Of a stretch of DNA of 64,000 nucleotides, positions 16,820-26,045 are shown one piece after another. The stretch covers positions 682,001-746,000 of the forward strand of contig NZ_CP083590.1 in assembly GCF_020099395.1 (NCBI RefSeq), in the 5' to 3' direction. The stretch comes from Streptomyces mobaraensis. GTDB taxonomy: Bacteria; Actinomycetota; Actinomycetes; Streptomycetales; Streptomycetaceae. Made by a program: the position numbers and the translations under genes. The notes under the pieces are model-generated. The model saw only the letters and a list, made by a program, of their open reading frames with translations. It did no database searches and was not told where the DNA came from. Every line of letters begins with the position of its first letter. Position 1 is the stretch's first letter.

Positions 16820-17651
16820 GGTGGTCGACGCCGGCCGCCAGCAGCTCCCGCCACACCGCCTCCCGCGCCGGGCCGGGCAGGTCGGGCGTCGCCCAGAACC
16901 GCACCCGCCGGTGCTCGGCGTGCGCCCGCCGGACGATCCCCCGCAGCGCCGCCCGTTCCCCGGCGGGCATCGGCCCCGCCCCCTGCCAGCGGAAGTTCTG
17001 CCCCCAGTTGTCGCTGACGAGCGGGAGGAACGAGGCGGGCGCCGCGGTGCCGAGGTCCGTCAACCGCCCGTCGTAGAAGGCGTACCGCACCCGTTCCGCC
17101 TCCAGCGGCCCGCGGGCCGCGCGGTCGCCGGAGACCACGGCCGTCACCGCGCCGGTCCTGACCCGGCCGTCCGCGCAGCCGGTGAGGATCTCCCGGTAGC
17201 GGCGCAGTTCCCGCGACAGGGCGCGGTACGTGGCGTCGCCCGCGGACTTGATGTCGATCAGCAGTTGCAGCGACGTGTCGTAACCCCGGTATACGTGCCC
17301 GCCGTTGGCCCGGACGCGGCGCAGCAGCGGGTCGAGGTAGAGCGCGGCGAGGGTGCGGCGCGGGTCGAGGCCGGCGGGGTCGTGGGCGACGAGGAGCTGG
17401 TCGCCGACGAGCCAGATGTCGGCCTCGACGCTGCCGAAGCCGTGGGAGAGGGCGTCGGTGAGCGGGTGCGGGTGCTCGTAGTCGTTGTGGGCGTGCGCGC
17501 GGCGCAGGGGCGGCGGGGTGTGTCTGCCCCGGGCGGTGCCGGCGAGGGCGGGCGGGGCGACGGTGCCCGCGAGGGCGGCGCCCAGGGTGACGACGACGGC
17601 GCGGCGGGTGTGGCGCGACGGTCCGGGACGGCCGGAGACGGACGGGGTCAC
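16767..17651 (-). CDS. secreted PI-PLC / glycerophosphodiester phosphodiesterase-like enzyme
   Basis: A 294-residue exported protein of the phosphatidylinositol-specific phospholipase C / GDPD TIM-barrel superfamily. A signal peptide at residues 1-38 has a twin arginine (SRHTRRAVVVTLGAALAGTVAPPALA). The mature domain opens with the conserved LRRAHAHNDYEHPHPLTDAL, where the His-Asn-Asp set matches the substrate and metal site, and continues with GSVEADIWLVGDQLLVAHD, the usual E-x-D and HD metal ligands. Later LLIDIKS and the terminal NTDD fit the barrel. It likely hydrolyses phosphodiesters outside the cell. GTG 17651 has GGAGGG a few bases upstream. The gene is monocistronic and convergent with 16325-16819. 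Confidence 0.8.
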   Translation of the reverse strand: MTPSVSGRPGPSRHTRRAVVVTLGAALAGTVAPPALAGTARGRHTPPPLRRAHAHNDYEHPHPLTDALSHGFGSVEADIWLVGDQLLVAHDPAGLDPRRTLAALYLDPLLRRVRANGGHVYRGYDTSLQLLIDIKSAGDATYRALSRELRRYREILTGCADGRVRTGAVTAVVSGDRAARGPLEAERVRYAFYDGRLTDLGTAAPASFLPLVSDNWGQNFRWQGAGPMPAGERAALRGIVRRAHAEHRRVRFWATPDLPGPAREAVWRELLAAGVDHLNTDDLAGLEAFLRAAR

Positions 17652-17883
17652 GGTCCCTCCAGGGGAGCGGGAGTTCGGGGAACGCGCACGCGGGCCGTGC
17701 GCGGGATACGCCTGTGCTGCGCGTGTTGCTGTCAGTGAAGTATCGGGGCCCGAAGGGCTGTTCGGGAGGGACGTGCCGAGAGTTGCCGGGTTCGACGCCG
17801 GTGCTTTCGCCGCCGTTCTTCCGGGGCAGGGATAGGGCCCCTTGTGGTGTGGTGCAGTCGACGGGTCTTCAGGGGTGACGGTG

Positions 17884-19134
17884 ATGAGACGCGGATGCCG
17901 CGTGCGCGCGGTGCTGACGGGACTGGTGGCGTGGGTGTCCCTGGTCGCGGGGGCCGGCGGGGCCAGCGCGTGGGCCGGGCCGGACGGAGTGAGCGGCGCG
18001 CCGGACGCCCTGTCGCTGGGCGCCCCGGCGGCGGTGGCGCCCGGCGTGGGTTACCGGGAGTTCTCGCTGAGGGGGAGTCACGGGCCGGCGCACGGGCACC
18101 TGCTGACCGTGGACCTGCGGGAGAAACGGGTCTCCGTCGACCTGCTGTACCCCGGTGTGGTCGGGGCGCGGGAGAGCGTCTCCCGGCTGGCGGACCGGCG
18201 GGGCGCCGTCGGCGGGGTGAACGGCGACTTCTTCAACATCGCGGAGGAGCAGCATCCCGGAGTCGACGCGACCGGCGCGCCCGTGGGCCCCGCCGTGGCC
18301 GGCGGCCGGGCGCTGAAGTCCGCGGTCCTGGACGGCCAGCGCTTCGGCCCGGCGATGCCGCGCGGGGTCACCACCGAGGACGTCCTCGCGGTGGGCACCG
18401 ACCGGGTGGCGCGCCTGGACCGGCTGCGGTTCGAGGGGGTGGTCCGGTCCGGGGGCGACGAGCTGGAGCTGAGCGGCTTCAACCAGTACGCGCTGCCGGT
18501 CGGCGGCGTGGGCGCGTACACCCCGGACTGGGGTCCGGCGTCCCGGCTGCGCGCCACCTGCGGCACCGACACCGACCGCGGCGCGCCGTGCAGCCGGACG
18601 ACGACGGAGGTCACGGTCCGGAACGGCCGGGTGGCGGCGGTCTCCCACCGGCCCGGCAAGGGCGCGGTCCCCCGGGGTTCCGTGGTGCTGCTGGGCCGGG
18701 ACGGCGGGGCCCGGGACCTGAACCGGCTGGAGGTCGGCGACCGGGTGGAGGTGTCGAAGCGGCTGCGCGCGCGGGAGTCCGGGGCGGTGCGCTTCGCGCT
18801 GGGCGGCTTCCCGATCCTGCGGGACGGCCGCGCCCTCGGCGGGCTGGACGCCACGACGGCCGCGGTGCGCACCGCGGCGGGGGTGGCCGACCACGGCCGG
18901 CGCCTCTATCTGCTGGCGCTGGACGGCCGGGCCGAGTACCGCGCCGGGCTGACCCTGGCCGAACTGGCGGCCGCCCTGCGGAAGCTGGGCGCGGTCGACG
19001 CGTTCAACCTGGACGGCGGCGGGTCGAGCACGCTGGTCACCCGGGGCTCCGGGGGGCGCGCGGCGGTGCGCAACCACCCGTCGGGCGGGGCGGAGCGGGC
19101 GGTGCCCAACGGCATCGGGGTCTTCGTCGGATAA
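17884..19134 (+). CDS. secreted phosphodiester glycosidase (NAGPA-like)
   Basis: A 416-residue exported protein with a C-terminal phosphodiester glycosidase domain (PF09992, NAGPA family). Residues 1-30 form the signal peptide (MRRGCRVRAVLTGLVAWVSLVAGAGGASA). The catalytic domain shows GGVNGDFFNI near residue 115 and the late signature AFNLDGGGSSTLV, typical of enzymes that remove N-acetylglucosamine or similar groups from phosphodiesters; a middle beta-rich region separates the two. ATG 17884 is used since AGGGG ends about 8 nt upstream; GTG 17875 and 17881 are alternatives. It might act on wall teichoic acid linkages or glycosyl phosphodiesters, which is inference. A strong terminator hairpin follows at 19162-19190. 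Confidence 0.82.
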   Translation: MRRGCRVRAVLTGLVAWVSLVAGAGGASAWAGPDGVSGAPDALSLGAPAAVAPGVGYREFSLRGSHGPAHGHLLTVDLREKRVSVDLLYPGVVGARESVSRLADRRGAVGGVNGDFFNIAEEQHPGVDATGAPVGPAVAGGRALKSAVLDGQRFGPAMPRGVTTEDVLAVGTDRVARLDRLRFEGVVRSGGDELELSGFNQYALPVGGVGAYTPDWGPASRLRATCGTDTDRGAPCSRTTTEVTVRNGRVAAVSHRPGKGAVPRGSVVLLGRDGGARDLNRLEVGDRVEVSKRLRARESGAVRFALGGFPILRDGRALGGLDATTAAVRTAAGVADHGRRLYLLALDGRAEYRAGLTLAELAAALRKLGAVDAFNLDGGGSSTLVTRGSGGRAAVRNHPSGGAERAVPNGIGVFVG

Positions 19135-19161
19135 ACCCGCCGTGAGCCCCCGGGCAGCGAC

Positions 19162-19190
19162 GAGGCGCCGTCCGCACCGGACGGCGCCTC
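19162..19190. terminator. hairpin terminator, 13-bp stem
   Basis: GAGGCGCCGTCCG (19162-19174), loop CAC, then its perfect complement (19178-19190). No U-tract, as is usual in Streptomyces. It lies between two convergent genes and can serve both. Confidence 0.8.
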
Positions 19191-19236
19191 GGTACCGCGG
19201 TGCGGCGCCGATGCGACGCTGCCCCGCCACCCTGAG

Positions 19237-19431
19237 TCAGGGCCGCACGCTGGCGACCAGGTCGGCGGTCGCGGTGATGCCGTGCGAGATGGTCGGGGCG
19301 ATGCTGGTGCTGGCCAGCATGAACCCGAGCAGGACGCACACCAGCGCGTGGGACGCCCGCAGGCCCCCGTTGCGCAGGAACACCACGGCCAGAATCACGA
19401 GAAGCAGGATCACGGAGATGGAAACGGCCAT
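19237..19431 (-). CDS. small conserved membrane protein
   Basis: A 64-residue protein with two membrane segments: AVSISVILLLVILAVVFLRN and ASHALVCVLLGFMLASTS, followed by IAPTISHGITATADLVASVRP. The compact two-helix pattern with a conserved short loop is found in many Streptomyces genomes and resembles Spd-like or phage/plasmid-associated small membrane proteins, but no other mobile-element gene is nearby. ATG 19431 has GAGGAGG upstream. Function unknown. Confidence 0.7.
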   Translation of the reverse strand: MAVSISVILLLVILAVVFLRNGGLRASHALVCVLLGFMLASTSIAPTISHGITATADLVASVRP

Positions 19432-19641
19432 GGTTGCCTCCTCGGCGGAGCTTCGGTCGTCCGCAAGTCTCGCGTATCGCGCCATGCGCCCCGGCATGGC
19501 ACATGTCCTCCCTTCGGGTGACAAACTCCCGATCGGGTCAGTGGGTGGTCCGAGCCACGCCACGGGACGGGTGATGTCCCGTGTCTACGTTCCAGGGGTG
19601 TTCGACGGGCGTGCGGCCGCGGGCCTGCCTAGGCTGACGGA

Positions 19642-22600
19642 ATGAGCCGCACAGTCCGGGAGCGCGGGCGCACCGCGGTGGAGCGGGAACCGGCGCGCGA
19701 CGCCGGCGGTCGGGACGCGGAGGAAGCCGGACCGGCTCCCGGTCGGCCGCTGCGCCGGGTGCCCGGCGCCTTCGCCCTCTTCTTCGGCCTGCTCGGCCTG
19801 TTCTGCGCGCTCACCTCGCTGATCCCCCCGCTGCGCCGCGCGGCGCACCCGCTGACGAACGCCCTGGACACCCTCACCGTCCCCACGGCGCCCAACCTGG
19901 CGTACGCGGTGTTCCTGCTGCTGCTCGCCACCGCGACGGCCGCCCGCAAACGGCCCGCCCTCTGGTTCGTGCTCGCCTATCTGACGCTGCTGGTGCTGGC
20001 GGACGCGCTGCTGCTCGCCGTCGGCTACTGGGACACGATCCCGTCCCTGGTCCTGTCGCTGGCCGCGATGGCCCTGCTCGTCCTGGCGCGCCGCGAGTTC
20101 TACGCGCAGGTGCGCCGGGGCGCGTTCGTCCGGGCGCTGCTGGTGCTGGTGGCCGGGCTCGTGGCGGGCACGCTGGTGGGCTGGGGGCTGGTGGAGCTGT
20201 TCCCCGGGTCGCTGGAGCGCGGCGGCGGGAACCGGCTGCTGTTCGTGGCCAACAAGGTGTGCGGCGGGCTGGTCAGCAACCGGCACTTCGCCGGGCACCC
20301 GCCGCACCCGGTGTACTTCCTGCTCGGCCTGTTCGGCGCGCTGGCGCTGCTCAACGCGACGATGACGCTGTTCCGCTCGCAGCGCCTCGAGGCCGCGCTG
20401 CACGGCGACGAGGAGCCGCGCATCCGCGCCCTGCTCGCCCGGTACGGCGGCCGCGACTCGCTGGGCTACTTCGCGACGCGCCGGGACAAGGCCGTCGTCT
20501 TCTCCCCCAGCGGCAAGGCCGCCGTCACCTACCGGGTGGAGGCGGGCGTCTGCCTGGCCTCCGGCGATCCGCTGGGCGACCCGGAGGCGTGGACTCCGGC
20601 CATCGACGCCTGGCTGGAGCTGGCCGGACGGTACGGGTGGCAGCCGGCGGTGATGGGCGCCGGGGAGGAGGGCGCCCGGGCGTACGCCCGCTCGGGCCTG
20701 GGCGCGCTCCAGCTCGGCGACGAGGCGATCCTCCAGGTGGCCTCGTTCGACCTGGAGGGCCGGGAGATGCGGGTGACCCGGCAGGCCGTCAACCGGGTGG
20801 AGCGCACCGGCGCGTCCGTCCGCGTACGACGGCACGCCGCGCTCTCCGACGAGGAGATGCGCGAGGTCATCCGGCGCGCGGACGCCTGGCGGGACACCGA
20901 GACCGAGCGCGGCTTCTCGATGGCCCTGGGGCGGCTGGGCGACCCGGCGGACGGGGACTGCCTGCTGGTCGAGGCGTTCGACAGCGAGGGGCGGATGATC
21001 GCCCTCCTGTCCTTCGTGCCCTGGGGGCGGGACGGGGTCTCCCTCGACGTGATGCGGCGCGACCGGGCGGCGCCCAACGGCGTCATGGAGTTCATGGTGG
21101 CGCGGCTGTGCGCGCAGGCCGGCCGGTTCGGGATCAAGCGGATCTCCCTCAACTTCGCCGTGTTCCGCTCGGCGTTCGAGGAGGGCGCCCGGATCGGCGC
21201 GGGGCCGGTGCTACGGCTCTGGCGCAGGCTGCTGCTGTTCTTCTCCAAGTGGTGGCAGCTCGAAGCGCTCTACCGGTCGAACGTCAAGTACAACCCCGAG
21301 TGGCATCCCCGCTTCCTCTGTTACGCGGACGCCGGCGCCCTCGCCCGGATCGGACTGGCCTCGGGCATCGCCGAGGGCTTCGTCTCGGTGCCCAGCCTGG
21401 GGCAGCTGTGGGGCCGGGGGCGGGCGCGCGGCATGGCCAGCCCGGCGTCGACGGCCGGACTGCCGCCGCTGTCCGAACTGGGCCTCGGCGGCCCCGAGGC
21501 CGGGGGCGACCTGGTCCTCGACGAGCTGGAGCGGCTGCCCGAGCAGGTGCGGGTGCGCCGCCGCAAGCTGGAGCGGCTCCGCCGGGAGGGCGTCGACCCG
21601 TATCCGCCGGACGCCCACCGGACGCACACGGCCGCCGCCGTCCGCGCGGCGCACGCGGGGCTCGCGCCCGGCGTGCGCACCGGGGAGCGGGCGGCCGTGG
21701 CGGGCCGCGTGCTGCTGCTGCGCAACCACGGCGGGATCGCCTTCGCCGTGCTCCGCGACTGGTCGGGCGATCTCCAGCTCACCGTCACGCGGGACGGCTC
21801 CGGTCCCGAGCTGCTGCGCCGCTTCACGCGGCTCGACCTCGGCGACCACATCGAGGCGGAGGGCGAGATCGGCACCACCGACCGCGGCGAGCTCACCCTC
21901 TTCGTCACCCGGGCCCGGCTGATCGCCAAGTGCCTGCGCCCGCTGCCCGACAAGCGGCACGGCCTCAGCGACCCGGAGGCCCGGGTGCGGATGCGCTACG
22001 TGGACCTCGCCGTGTCGCCGGACGCCCGGCGGACGGTACGGGCGCGCAGCGCGGCCGTGCAGGCGCTGCGCGCGGGGCTCCTGGAGCGGGGCTACCTGGA
22101 GGTGGAGACGCCCATGCTCCAGCAGGTGCACGGCGGCGCCAACGCCCGCCCGTTCACCACCCACATCAACGCCTACGACCTGGACCTGTACCTGCGCATC
22201 GCCCCCGAGCTGTATCTGAAGCGGCTGTGCGTGGGCGGCCTGGAGAAGGTCTTCGAGCTGGGCCGCACCTTCCGCAACGAGGGCGTCTCCTACAAGCACA
22301 ACCCCGAGTTCACCATGCTGGAGGCGTACCAGGCGTTCGCCGACTACGACGTGATGCTGGACCTGACACGGGAGCTGATCCAGGAGGCGGCGGTCGCGGC
22401 GCACGGCACGGCGGTGGCCGTGCGCACCGAGGAGTCCGGGAAGACCGTCCGGCACGACATCTCCGGGGTGTGGCCGGTACGGACGGTGTACGGCGCGCTC
22501 TCGGAGGCGCTCGGCGAGGAGGTGTCCGCGGACACCCCCGAGGCGGAGCTGCGGCGGCACTGCGACGCGGCGGGGGTGCCGCACCGGCCGGAACAGGGGC

Positions 22601-23010
22601 GCGGGGACGTCGTCCTGGAGATGTACGAGCGGCTGGTCGAGGAACGGACCACCCTGCCGGTCTTCTACAAGGACTTCCCCACCGACGTCTCCCCCCTCAC
22701 CCGCCCCCACCGCGCGGACCCACGGCTCGCCGAGCGCTGGGACCTGGTGGCGTTCGGTACGGAACTGGGCACGGCCTACTCGGAGTTGACGGACCCGGTG
22801 GAGCAGCGCAACCGCCTGACCGCGCAGTCCCTGCTGGCGGCCGGCGGCGATCCCGAGGCGATGGAACTGGATGAGGACTTCCTGCGCGCCCTGGAGTACG
22901 CGATGCCGCCGACGGGCGGGCTGGGGATCGGGGTGGACCGGCTGGTGATGTTCCTGACGGGGCTGTCGATCCGGGAGACACTGCCGTTCCCGCTGGTGCG
23001 GCACCGGTGA
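19642..23010 (+). CDS. lysX: LysX, bifunctional lysylphosphatidylglycerol synthetase / lysyl-tRNA synthetase
   Basis: A 1122-residue fusion matching actinobacterial LysX. Residues about 35-245 contain seven or so membrane helices (from [24 protein letters not shown]). Residues about 260-600 are the MprF-like DUF2156 transferase that moves lysine from Lys-tRNA to phosphatidylglycerol ([30 protein letters not shown], then [20 protein letters not shown]). After a linker comes a LysRS module: OB-fold ([22 protein letters not shown]) and a class II catalytic core with motif 2 [11 protein letters not shown] near residue 875 and motif 3 [11 protein letters not shown] near 1095. It makes its own Lys-tRNA and modifies the membrane, giving resistance to cationic peptides. 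ATG 19642 gives the full N-terminus. Monocistronic. Confidence 0.95.
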   Translation: MSRTVRERGRTAVEREPARDAGGRDAEEAGPAPGRPLRRVPGAFALFFGLLGLFCALTSLIPPLRRAAHPLTNALDTLTVPTAPNLAYAVFLLLLATATAARKRPALWFVLAYLTLLVLADALLLAVGYWDTIPSLVLSLAAMALLVLARREFYAQVRRGAFVRALLVLVAGLVAGTLVGWGLVELFPGSLERGGGNRLLFVANKVCGGLVSNRHFAGHPPHPVYFLLGLFGALALLNATMTLFRSQRLEAALHGDEEPRIRALLARYGGRDSLGYFATRRDKAVVFSPSGKAAVTYRVEAGVCLASGDPLGDPEAWTPAIDAWLELAGRYGWQPAVMGAGEEGARAYARSGLGALQLGDEAILQVASFDLEGREMRVTRQAVNRVERTGASVRVRRHAALSDEEMREVIRRADAWRDTETERGFSMALGRLGDPADGDCLLVEAFDSEGRMIALLSFVPWGRDGVSLDVMRRDRAAPNGVMEFMVARLCAQAGRFGIKRISLNFAVFRSAFEEGARIGAGPVLRLWRRLLLFFSKWWQLEALYRSNVKYNPEWHPRFLCYADAGALARIGLASGIAEGFVSVPSLGQLWGRGRARGMASPASTAGLPPLSELGLGGPEAGGDLVLDELERLPEQVRVRRRKLERLRREGVDPYPPDAHRTHTAAAVRAAHAGLAPGVRTGERAAVAGRVLLLRNHGGIAFAVLRDWSGDLQLTVTRDGSGPELLRRFTRLDLGDHIEAEGEIGTTDRGELTLFVTRARLIAKCLRPLPDKRHGLSDPEARVRMRYVDLAVSPDARRTVRARSAAVQALRAGLLERGYLEVETPMLQQVHGGANARPFTTHINAYDLDLYLRIAPELYLKRLCVGGLEKVFELGRTFRNEGVSYKHNPEFTMLEAYQAFADYDVMLDLTRELIQEAAVAAHGTAVAVRTEESGKTVRHDISGVWPVRTVYGALSEALGEEVSADTPEAELRRHCDAAGVPHRPEQGRGDVVLEMYERLVEERTTLPVFYKDFPTDVSPLTRPHRADPRLAERWDLVAFGTELGTAYSELTDPVEQRNRLTAQSLLAAGGDPEAMELDEDFLRALEYAMPPTGGLGIGVDRLVMFLTGLSIRETLPFPLVRHR

Positions 23011-23098
23011 GGCTGCCTGGGTGAGCGAGGGTCTGGTTCAGCGGGCGTGGGTGAGCGGGGGCCTGGGTGAGCGGGCCGGGTGAGCGGTGCCTCCCCGG

Positions 23099-24385
23099 CT
23101 AACCGCGCACGCCGTAACGGACGAGCTCCCGCGCCAGCGCGCCGCGGGCGTCGGCGAGTTCGGCGGCGATCCGCCGCTCCCTTCCGTCGTCCGCCGTCAC
23201 CGCCGGCGGCAGAGGCTCACCGTGCAGCAGGCAGGCGCGCCTCAGGTGGGTCGGGGGATGGGTCGAGTCGACGGCGTGGCCCCGCAGGGCCCCGGCCCGG
23301 CGGCGGCGCTCGTACTCGTGCTCGGGGATGGACTCCGTGTGCTCGGCCAGACGCGCCCACAGCCCGTCCGCCCGGGCGGCCTCGTCGCGACCGGCGTCGC
23401 GCCGGCCCGTCCGGGCGGTACCGGCCTCGCGGCGCAGGGCGGTGACCACGGACTCCGCGACCAGGAGCCGGTCCATGAAGCCCACGGCCGCCTCGGTGGA
23501 ACCGGCCCTGGCCGCAGCGGCGTCGGCCAGGTACTCCGCCCGCTGGGTGGCCCGCAGCGTCAGGTGGTCGAGCAGCGTGAGCAAGCCCCGGACCAGCAGG
23601 CGCGGCACGAGGCCGAAGACGTTCGCGGCCATTTCGGCGAGGGACGGGCGCGCGATCGGGGCGAGCATGTAGTGCCAGGTGGTCAGCGACCAGTAGGCCG
23701 TCGCCACCACGTGCCCGTGACGGGTGTCCCCGTGGGCGTAGTGGCCGAGTTCGTGGCCCAGGATGGCGATCCGCTGCTGCGGGGTGAGGGTCTCCCACAG
23801 CGGCAGGCCCAGCGTCAGCAGGCGGCGGCCGCGCACTCCGTAGGTCGTCACGCTCGCGTTGACGTCGGTGTCGACCGCGATCGCGTCCACGCCCCGGGTG
23901 CCGACCACGGCGGCGATCTCGTCGACGAGCGCGTACAGCTCGGGAGCGTCGGCGCGCCGCAGGACGGGGCCCTTCGCGGACAGCCCGGGAAACCGGGGTC
24001 TCAGCACCCACGCCAGCACCAGGAGGACCGGCCCCAGCACCATTCCGGCGCCGCCCAGGCCGGCCAGGAGGAGCCAGACGCCCGCCACGGCGAGGACGGC
24101 GGTCATTGCGTGGACGGCGAGCGCGATCACCTGCGCGAGGACCGCGGAGGCGTCGCGCCGGGGCCGCAGCGGCCGGCCGGACGTCACCTCGGCGTGCAGC
24201 CGTTCGCCGTGCCGGCGGGCCAGCGCCCGCTGCGTCCGTTCCCGCCGGCCCGGCCGCTCCTCGGGCCGCGCCGGGTCCACGTTCCAGTCGCAGGCGGCGC
24301 ACCAGGCGGTGAACCGTTCGTCGGCCCGGATTTCGGCCCCGCACCGCGGGCACGTCCCGGTCGTCCGTTCTGTGGTGTCGGGCAC
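23099..24385 (-). CDS. M48-family membrane metallopeptidase with zinc ribbon
   Basis: A 428-residue protein starting at GTG 24385 behind GGGGGAG; the frame extends upstream but without a ribosome site. Residues 10-33 form a zinc ribbon (CPRCGAEI, then CAACDW). Two hydrophobic segments (about 80-125) anchor the protein. The peptidase domain carries the gluzincin motif HELGHYAHGD with the third ligand expected in EYLADAAAA, a typical M48/Ste24-HtpX arrangement. It also holds YGVRGRRLLTLGLPL. Such proteases degrade or process membrane proteins. It is convergent with lysX, 88 bp apart; that gap contains several GGGTGAGCGGG repeats. Confidence 0.85.
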   Translation of the reverse strand: MPDTTERTTGTCPRCGAEIRADERFTAWCAACDWNVDPARPEERPGRRERTQRALARRHGERLHAEVTSGRPLRPRRDASAVLAQVIALAVHAMTAVLAVAGVWLLLAGLGGAGMVLGPVLLVLAWVLRPRFPGLSAKGPVLRRADAPELYALVDEIAAVVGTRGVDAIAVDTDVNASVTTYGVRGRRLLTLGLPLWETLTPQQRIAILGHELGHYAHGDTRHGHVVATAYWSLTTWHYMLAPIARPSLAEMAANVFGLVPRLLVRGLLTLLDHLTLRATQRAEYLADAAAARAGSTEAAVGFMDRLLVAESVVTALRREAGTARTGRRDAGRDEAARADGLWARLAEHTESIPEHEYERRRRAGALRGHAVDSTHPPTHLRRACLLHGEPLPPAVTADDGRERRIAAELADARGALARELVRYGVRG

Positions 24386-24551
24386 CGGTGTGTTCTCCCC
24401 CACCCCTACGGCCCCGCCCCCGGAAGCCGTGCGCGTATCCGCTGTTCTCGTATCGGCCGTTCTCGTCGGCCGGGCAAGGTCATCACACGGATGCGCTCCC
24501 GTAAAGGGCTTTCGGCCAAGAGGGGCGTGGCGGGAGGCCGCCACCGGCCGG

Positions 24552-24971
24552 CTAGTCCGCCACGCCTCCGCGCACCCGCCGGGAGGGCGCGAAGACGTAG
24601 AGGTCGAGGACGCCCGGCGGGTCGGCGAGGCCGGGGCCGCCCGCCTCCGTCCAGGCGGCGACGTCCGCGGGGACGTCGGGATCGTTGCACAGGCCCAGCC
24701 AGACCGGACGGCCACCGGCCTCGCGGCCGGCCCGGGACGGCTGGACGACGATGACGTTGGCCTGTTCACAGACGTCCAGGCAGTCGGTGACGCGCACGGT
24801 GGCCGTGCCGTCGAGGGCCCGGCGCAGCTCGCGGAGCTGGGCGGCGTGGTCGACGCCGGGGATCTTGGGGGTGCCGCAGCAGCAGCCGCGGCAGACGGTG
24901 ACGGTGCAGCGGTCCGCCGCGGACGCGGCGGTGTCGGCGCGGCGGGGGCGTTTCCTGGCGGGCGCGGTCAT
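24552..24971 (-). CDS. (2Fe-2S) ferredoxin-like protein
   Basis: A 139-residue cytoplasmic protein of the thioredoxin-like [2Fe-2S] ferredoxin group. Cysteine ligands are arranged as VCRGCCCGTPK and then DCLDVCEQANVIVVQP, the usual C-x(n)-C...C-x3-C set. An arginine-rich N-terminal tail of about 20 residues precedes the fold. ATG 24971 has AGGAGGA upstream. It probably carries electrons for a small redox enzyme; partner unknown. It lies downstream of the peptide/nickel-type ABC operon but 300 bp away, so co-transcription is uncertain. Confidence 0.75.
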   Translation of the reverse strand: MTAPARKRPRRADTAASAADRCTVTVCRGCCCGTPKIPGVDHAAQLRELRRALDGTATVRVTDCLDVCEQANVIVVQPSRAGREAGGRPVWLGLCNDPDVPADVAAWTEAGGPGLADPPGVLDLYVFAPSRRVRGGVAD

Positions 24972-25271
24972 GGGGGTCCTCCTGGTCAGGGACGGAGCGG
25001 AGAGGAGTGGCGTCGGACGGGAGGGCGGGCCGGTACAGGACCGCGGCGTTGTCGCCCAGGCCCGGGCCCGTCAGCCCCCGCCGAGCGGACCGCCCGGCGC
25101 CCTCCGGGCCCGCGATCGGGATGCAAGCGGCCATCGGTCAGGGCGGCGGCCGGATGCGGTGACCGTCGCGCGGGCCCAGGGGCGGGTTCGTCCCCGCCGG
25201 ACGGGGGGCGGCTCCGCCTGGCGGGGCAGAGGGGTCGGTGGTCGAGCACGACACGGGGCGGTGAACGGCCG
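24972..25271. other. 300-bp non-coding gap
   Basis: Apart from the ferredoxin ribosome site near 24975-24985 nothing is recognised: no convincing gene, RNA or clear terminator. The sequence is GC-rich with weak GGGCCC-type symmetry. Confidence 0.4.
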
Positions 25272-26045
25272 TCAGTCGGGGGGCGGGGGCCCTTCGCTCC
25301 TGCCCGCTCGCGCGTCGGAGGCCACCTCCCGGGCCGACGGAACCGCCGCGGCCGCCGCCCGTTCACCGGTCCGCGCCGCCCCGGCCGGCTCGCCGGCCAC
25401 CTCCTGCCAGCGGACCGTCCGGTCGCACCAGCGGTTCAGGAGGACGGGGTCGTGGCCCACCGCCAGCAGGCCGGCGCCGGTCTCCCGGCGGTAGTCCTCG
25501 ACGACGGCGACCAGGGCGGCCGTCGTGGAGGCGTCGAGCATGGCCGTCATCTCGTCACAGACCAGCCAGCGCGGCCGGAGCGCCAGGGCCCGGGCCAGGC
25601 AGGCGCGTTGCAGTTGGCCGTCGCTCACCTCGTGCGGGCGGCGGGTGAGCAGGTCGGTGGTGAGGCCGGTGGCGGCGGCGAGTTCGCGGACGCGGTCGGG
25701 GGCCTCGGCGCGGCGGCCGGTCGCGCGGAGCGGTTCGGCGATCAGGTCGTGGAGCCGCAGCCGGGGGTCGGCGGACATCCTCGGCTGCTGGAAGACCACG
25801 CCGAACGCGGTGCGCTGCTCGCGCGGCGCGCGGTGCCGCCAGCCGCGCGCGGGTTCGCCGTCCAGGGTCACCGTGCCGGCGTCGGGGCGGTGCAGCAGCG
25901 CCGCGACCCTCGCCAGGGTGGACTTGCCGCAGCCGCTGGGGCCGAGCAGCCCGACCGCCTCGCCCGCGGCCACGGTGAGGGAGGCGTCACGGACGACGGG
26001 CCGGCGCGGCTCGTAGCCGGCGGTGACGCGGCGCAGCTCAAGCAC
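25272..26045 (-). CDS. peptide/nickel-type ABC transporter ATP-binding protein (DppF-like)
   Basis: A 257-residue ATPase, the second nucleotide-binding subunit of the importer encoded from 30836 downward. Walker A GPSGCGKST at about residues 35-43, Q-loop FGVVFQQPRMSADPRLRL, Walker B ALRPRWLVCDEMTAMLDAS, and H-loop VGHDPVLL are present. The signature motif reads VSDGQLQRACLARAL; the usual second residue pair SGG is changed to SDG, which could alter ATP-driven dimer closure. The last 45 residues are alanine- and charge-rich. GTG 26045 overlaps the preceding ATPase gene by 8 bp, so translation is coupled. Confidence 0.85.
   Translation of the reverse strand: MLELRRVTAGYEPRRPVVRDASLTVAAGEAVGLLGPSGCGKSTLARVAALLHRPDAGTVTLDGEPARGWRHRAPREQRTAFGVVFQQPRMSADPRLRLHDLIAEPLRATGRRAEAPDRVRELAAATGLTTDLLTRRPHEVSDGQLQRACLARALALRPRWLVCDEMTAMLDASTTAALVAVVEDYRRETGAGLLAVGHDPVLLNRWCDRTVRWQEVAGEPAGAARTGERAAAAAVPSAREVASDARAGRSEGPPPPD

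Noticed and set aside
19237..19431. Plasmid or integrative element (Spd-like transfer gene)
   Set aside because: Single small membrane protein without integrase, rep, tra genes or att-like repeats nearby.
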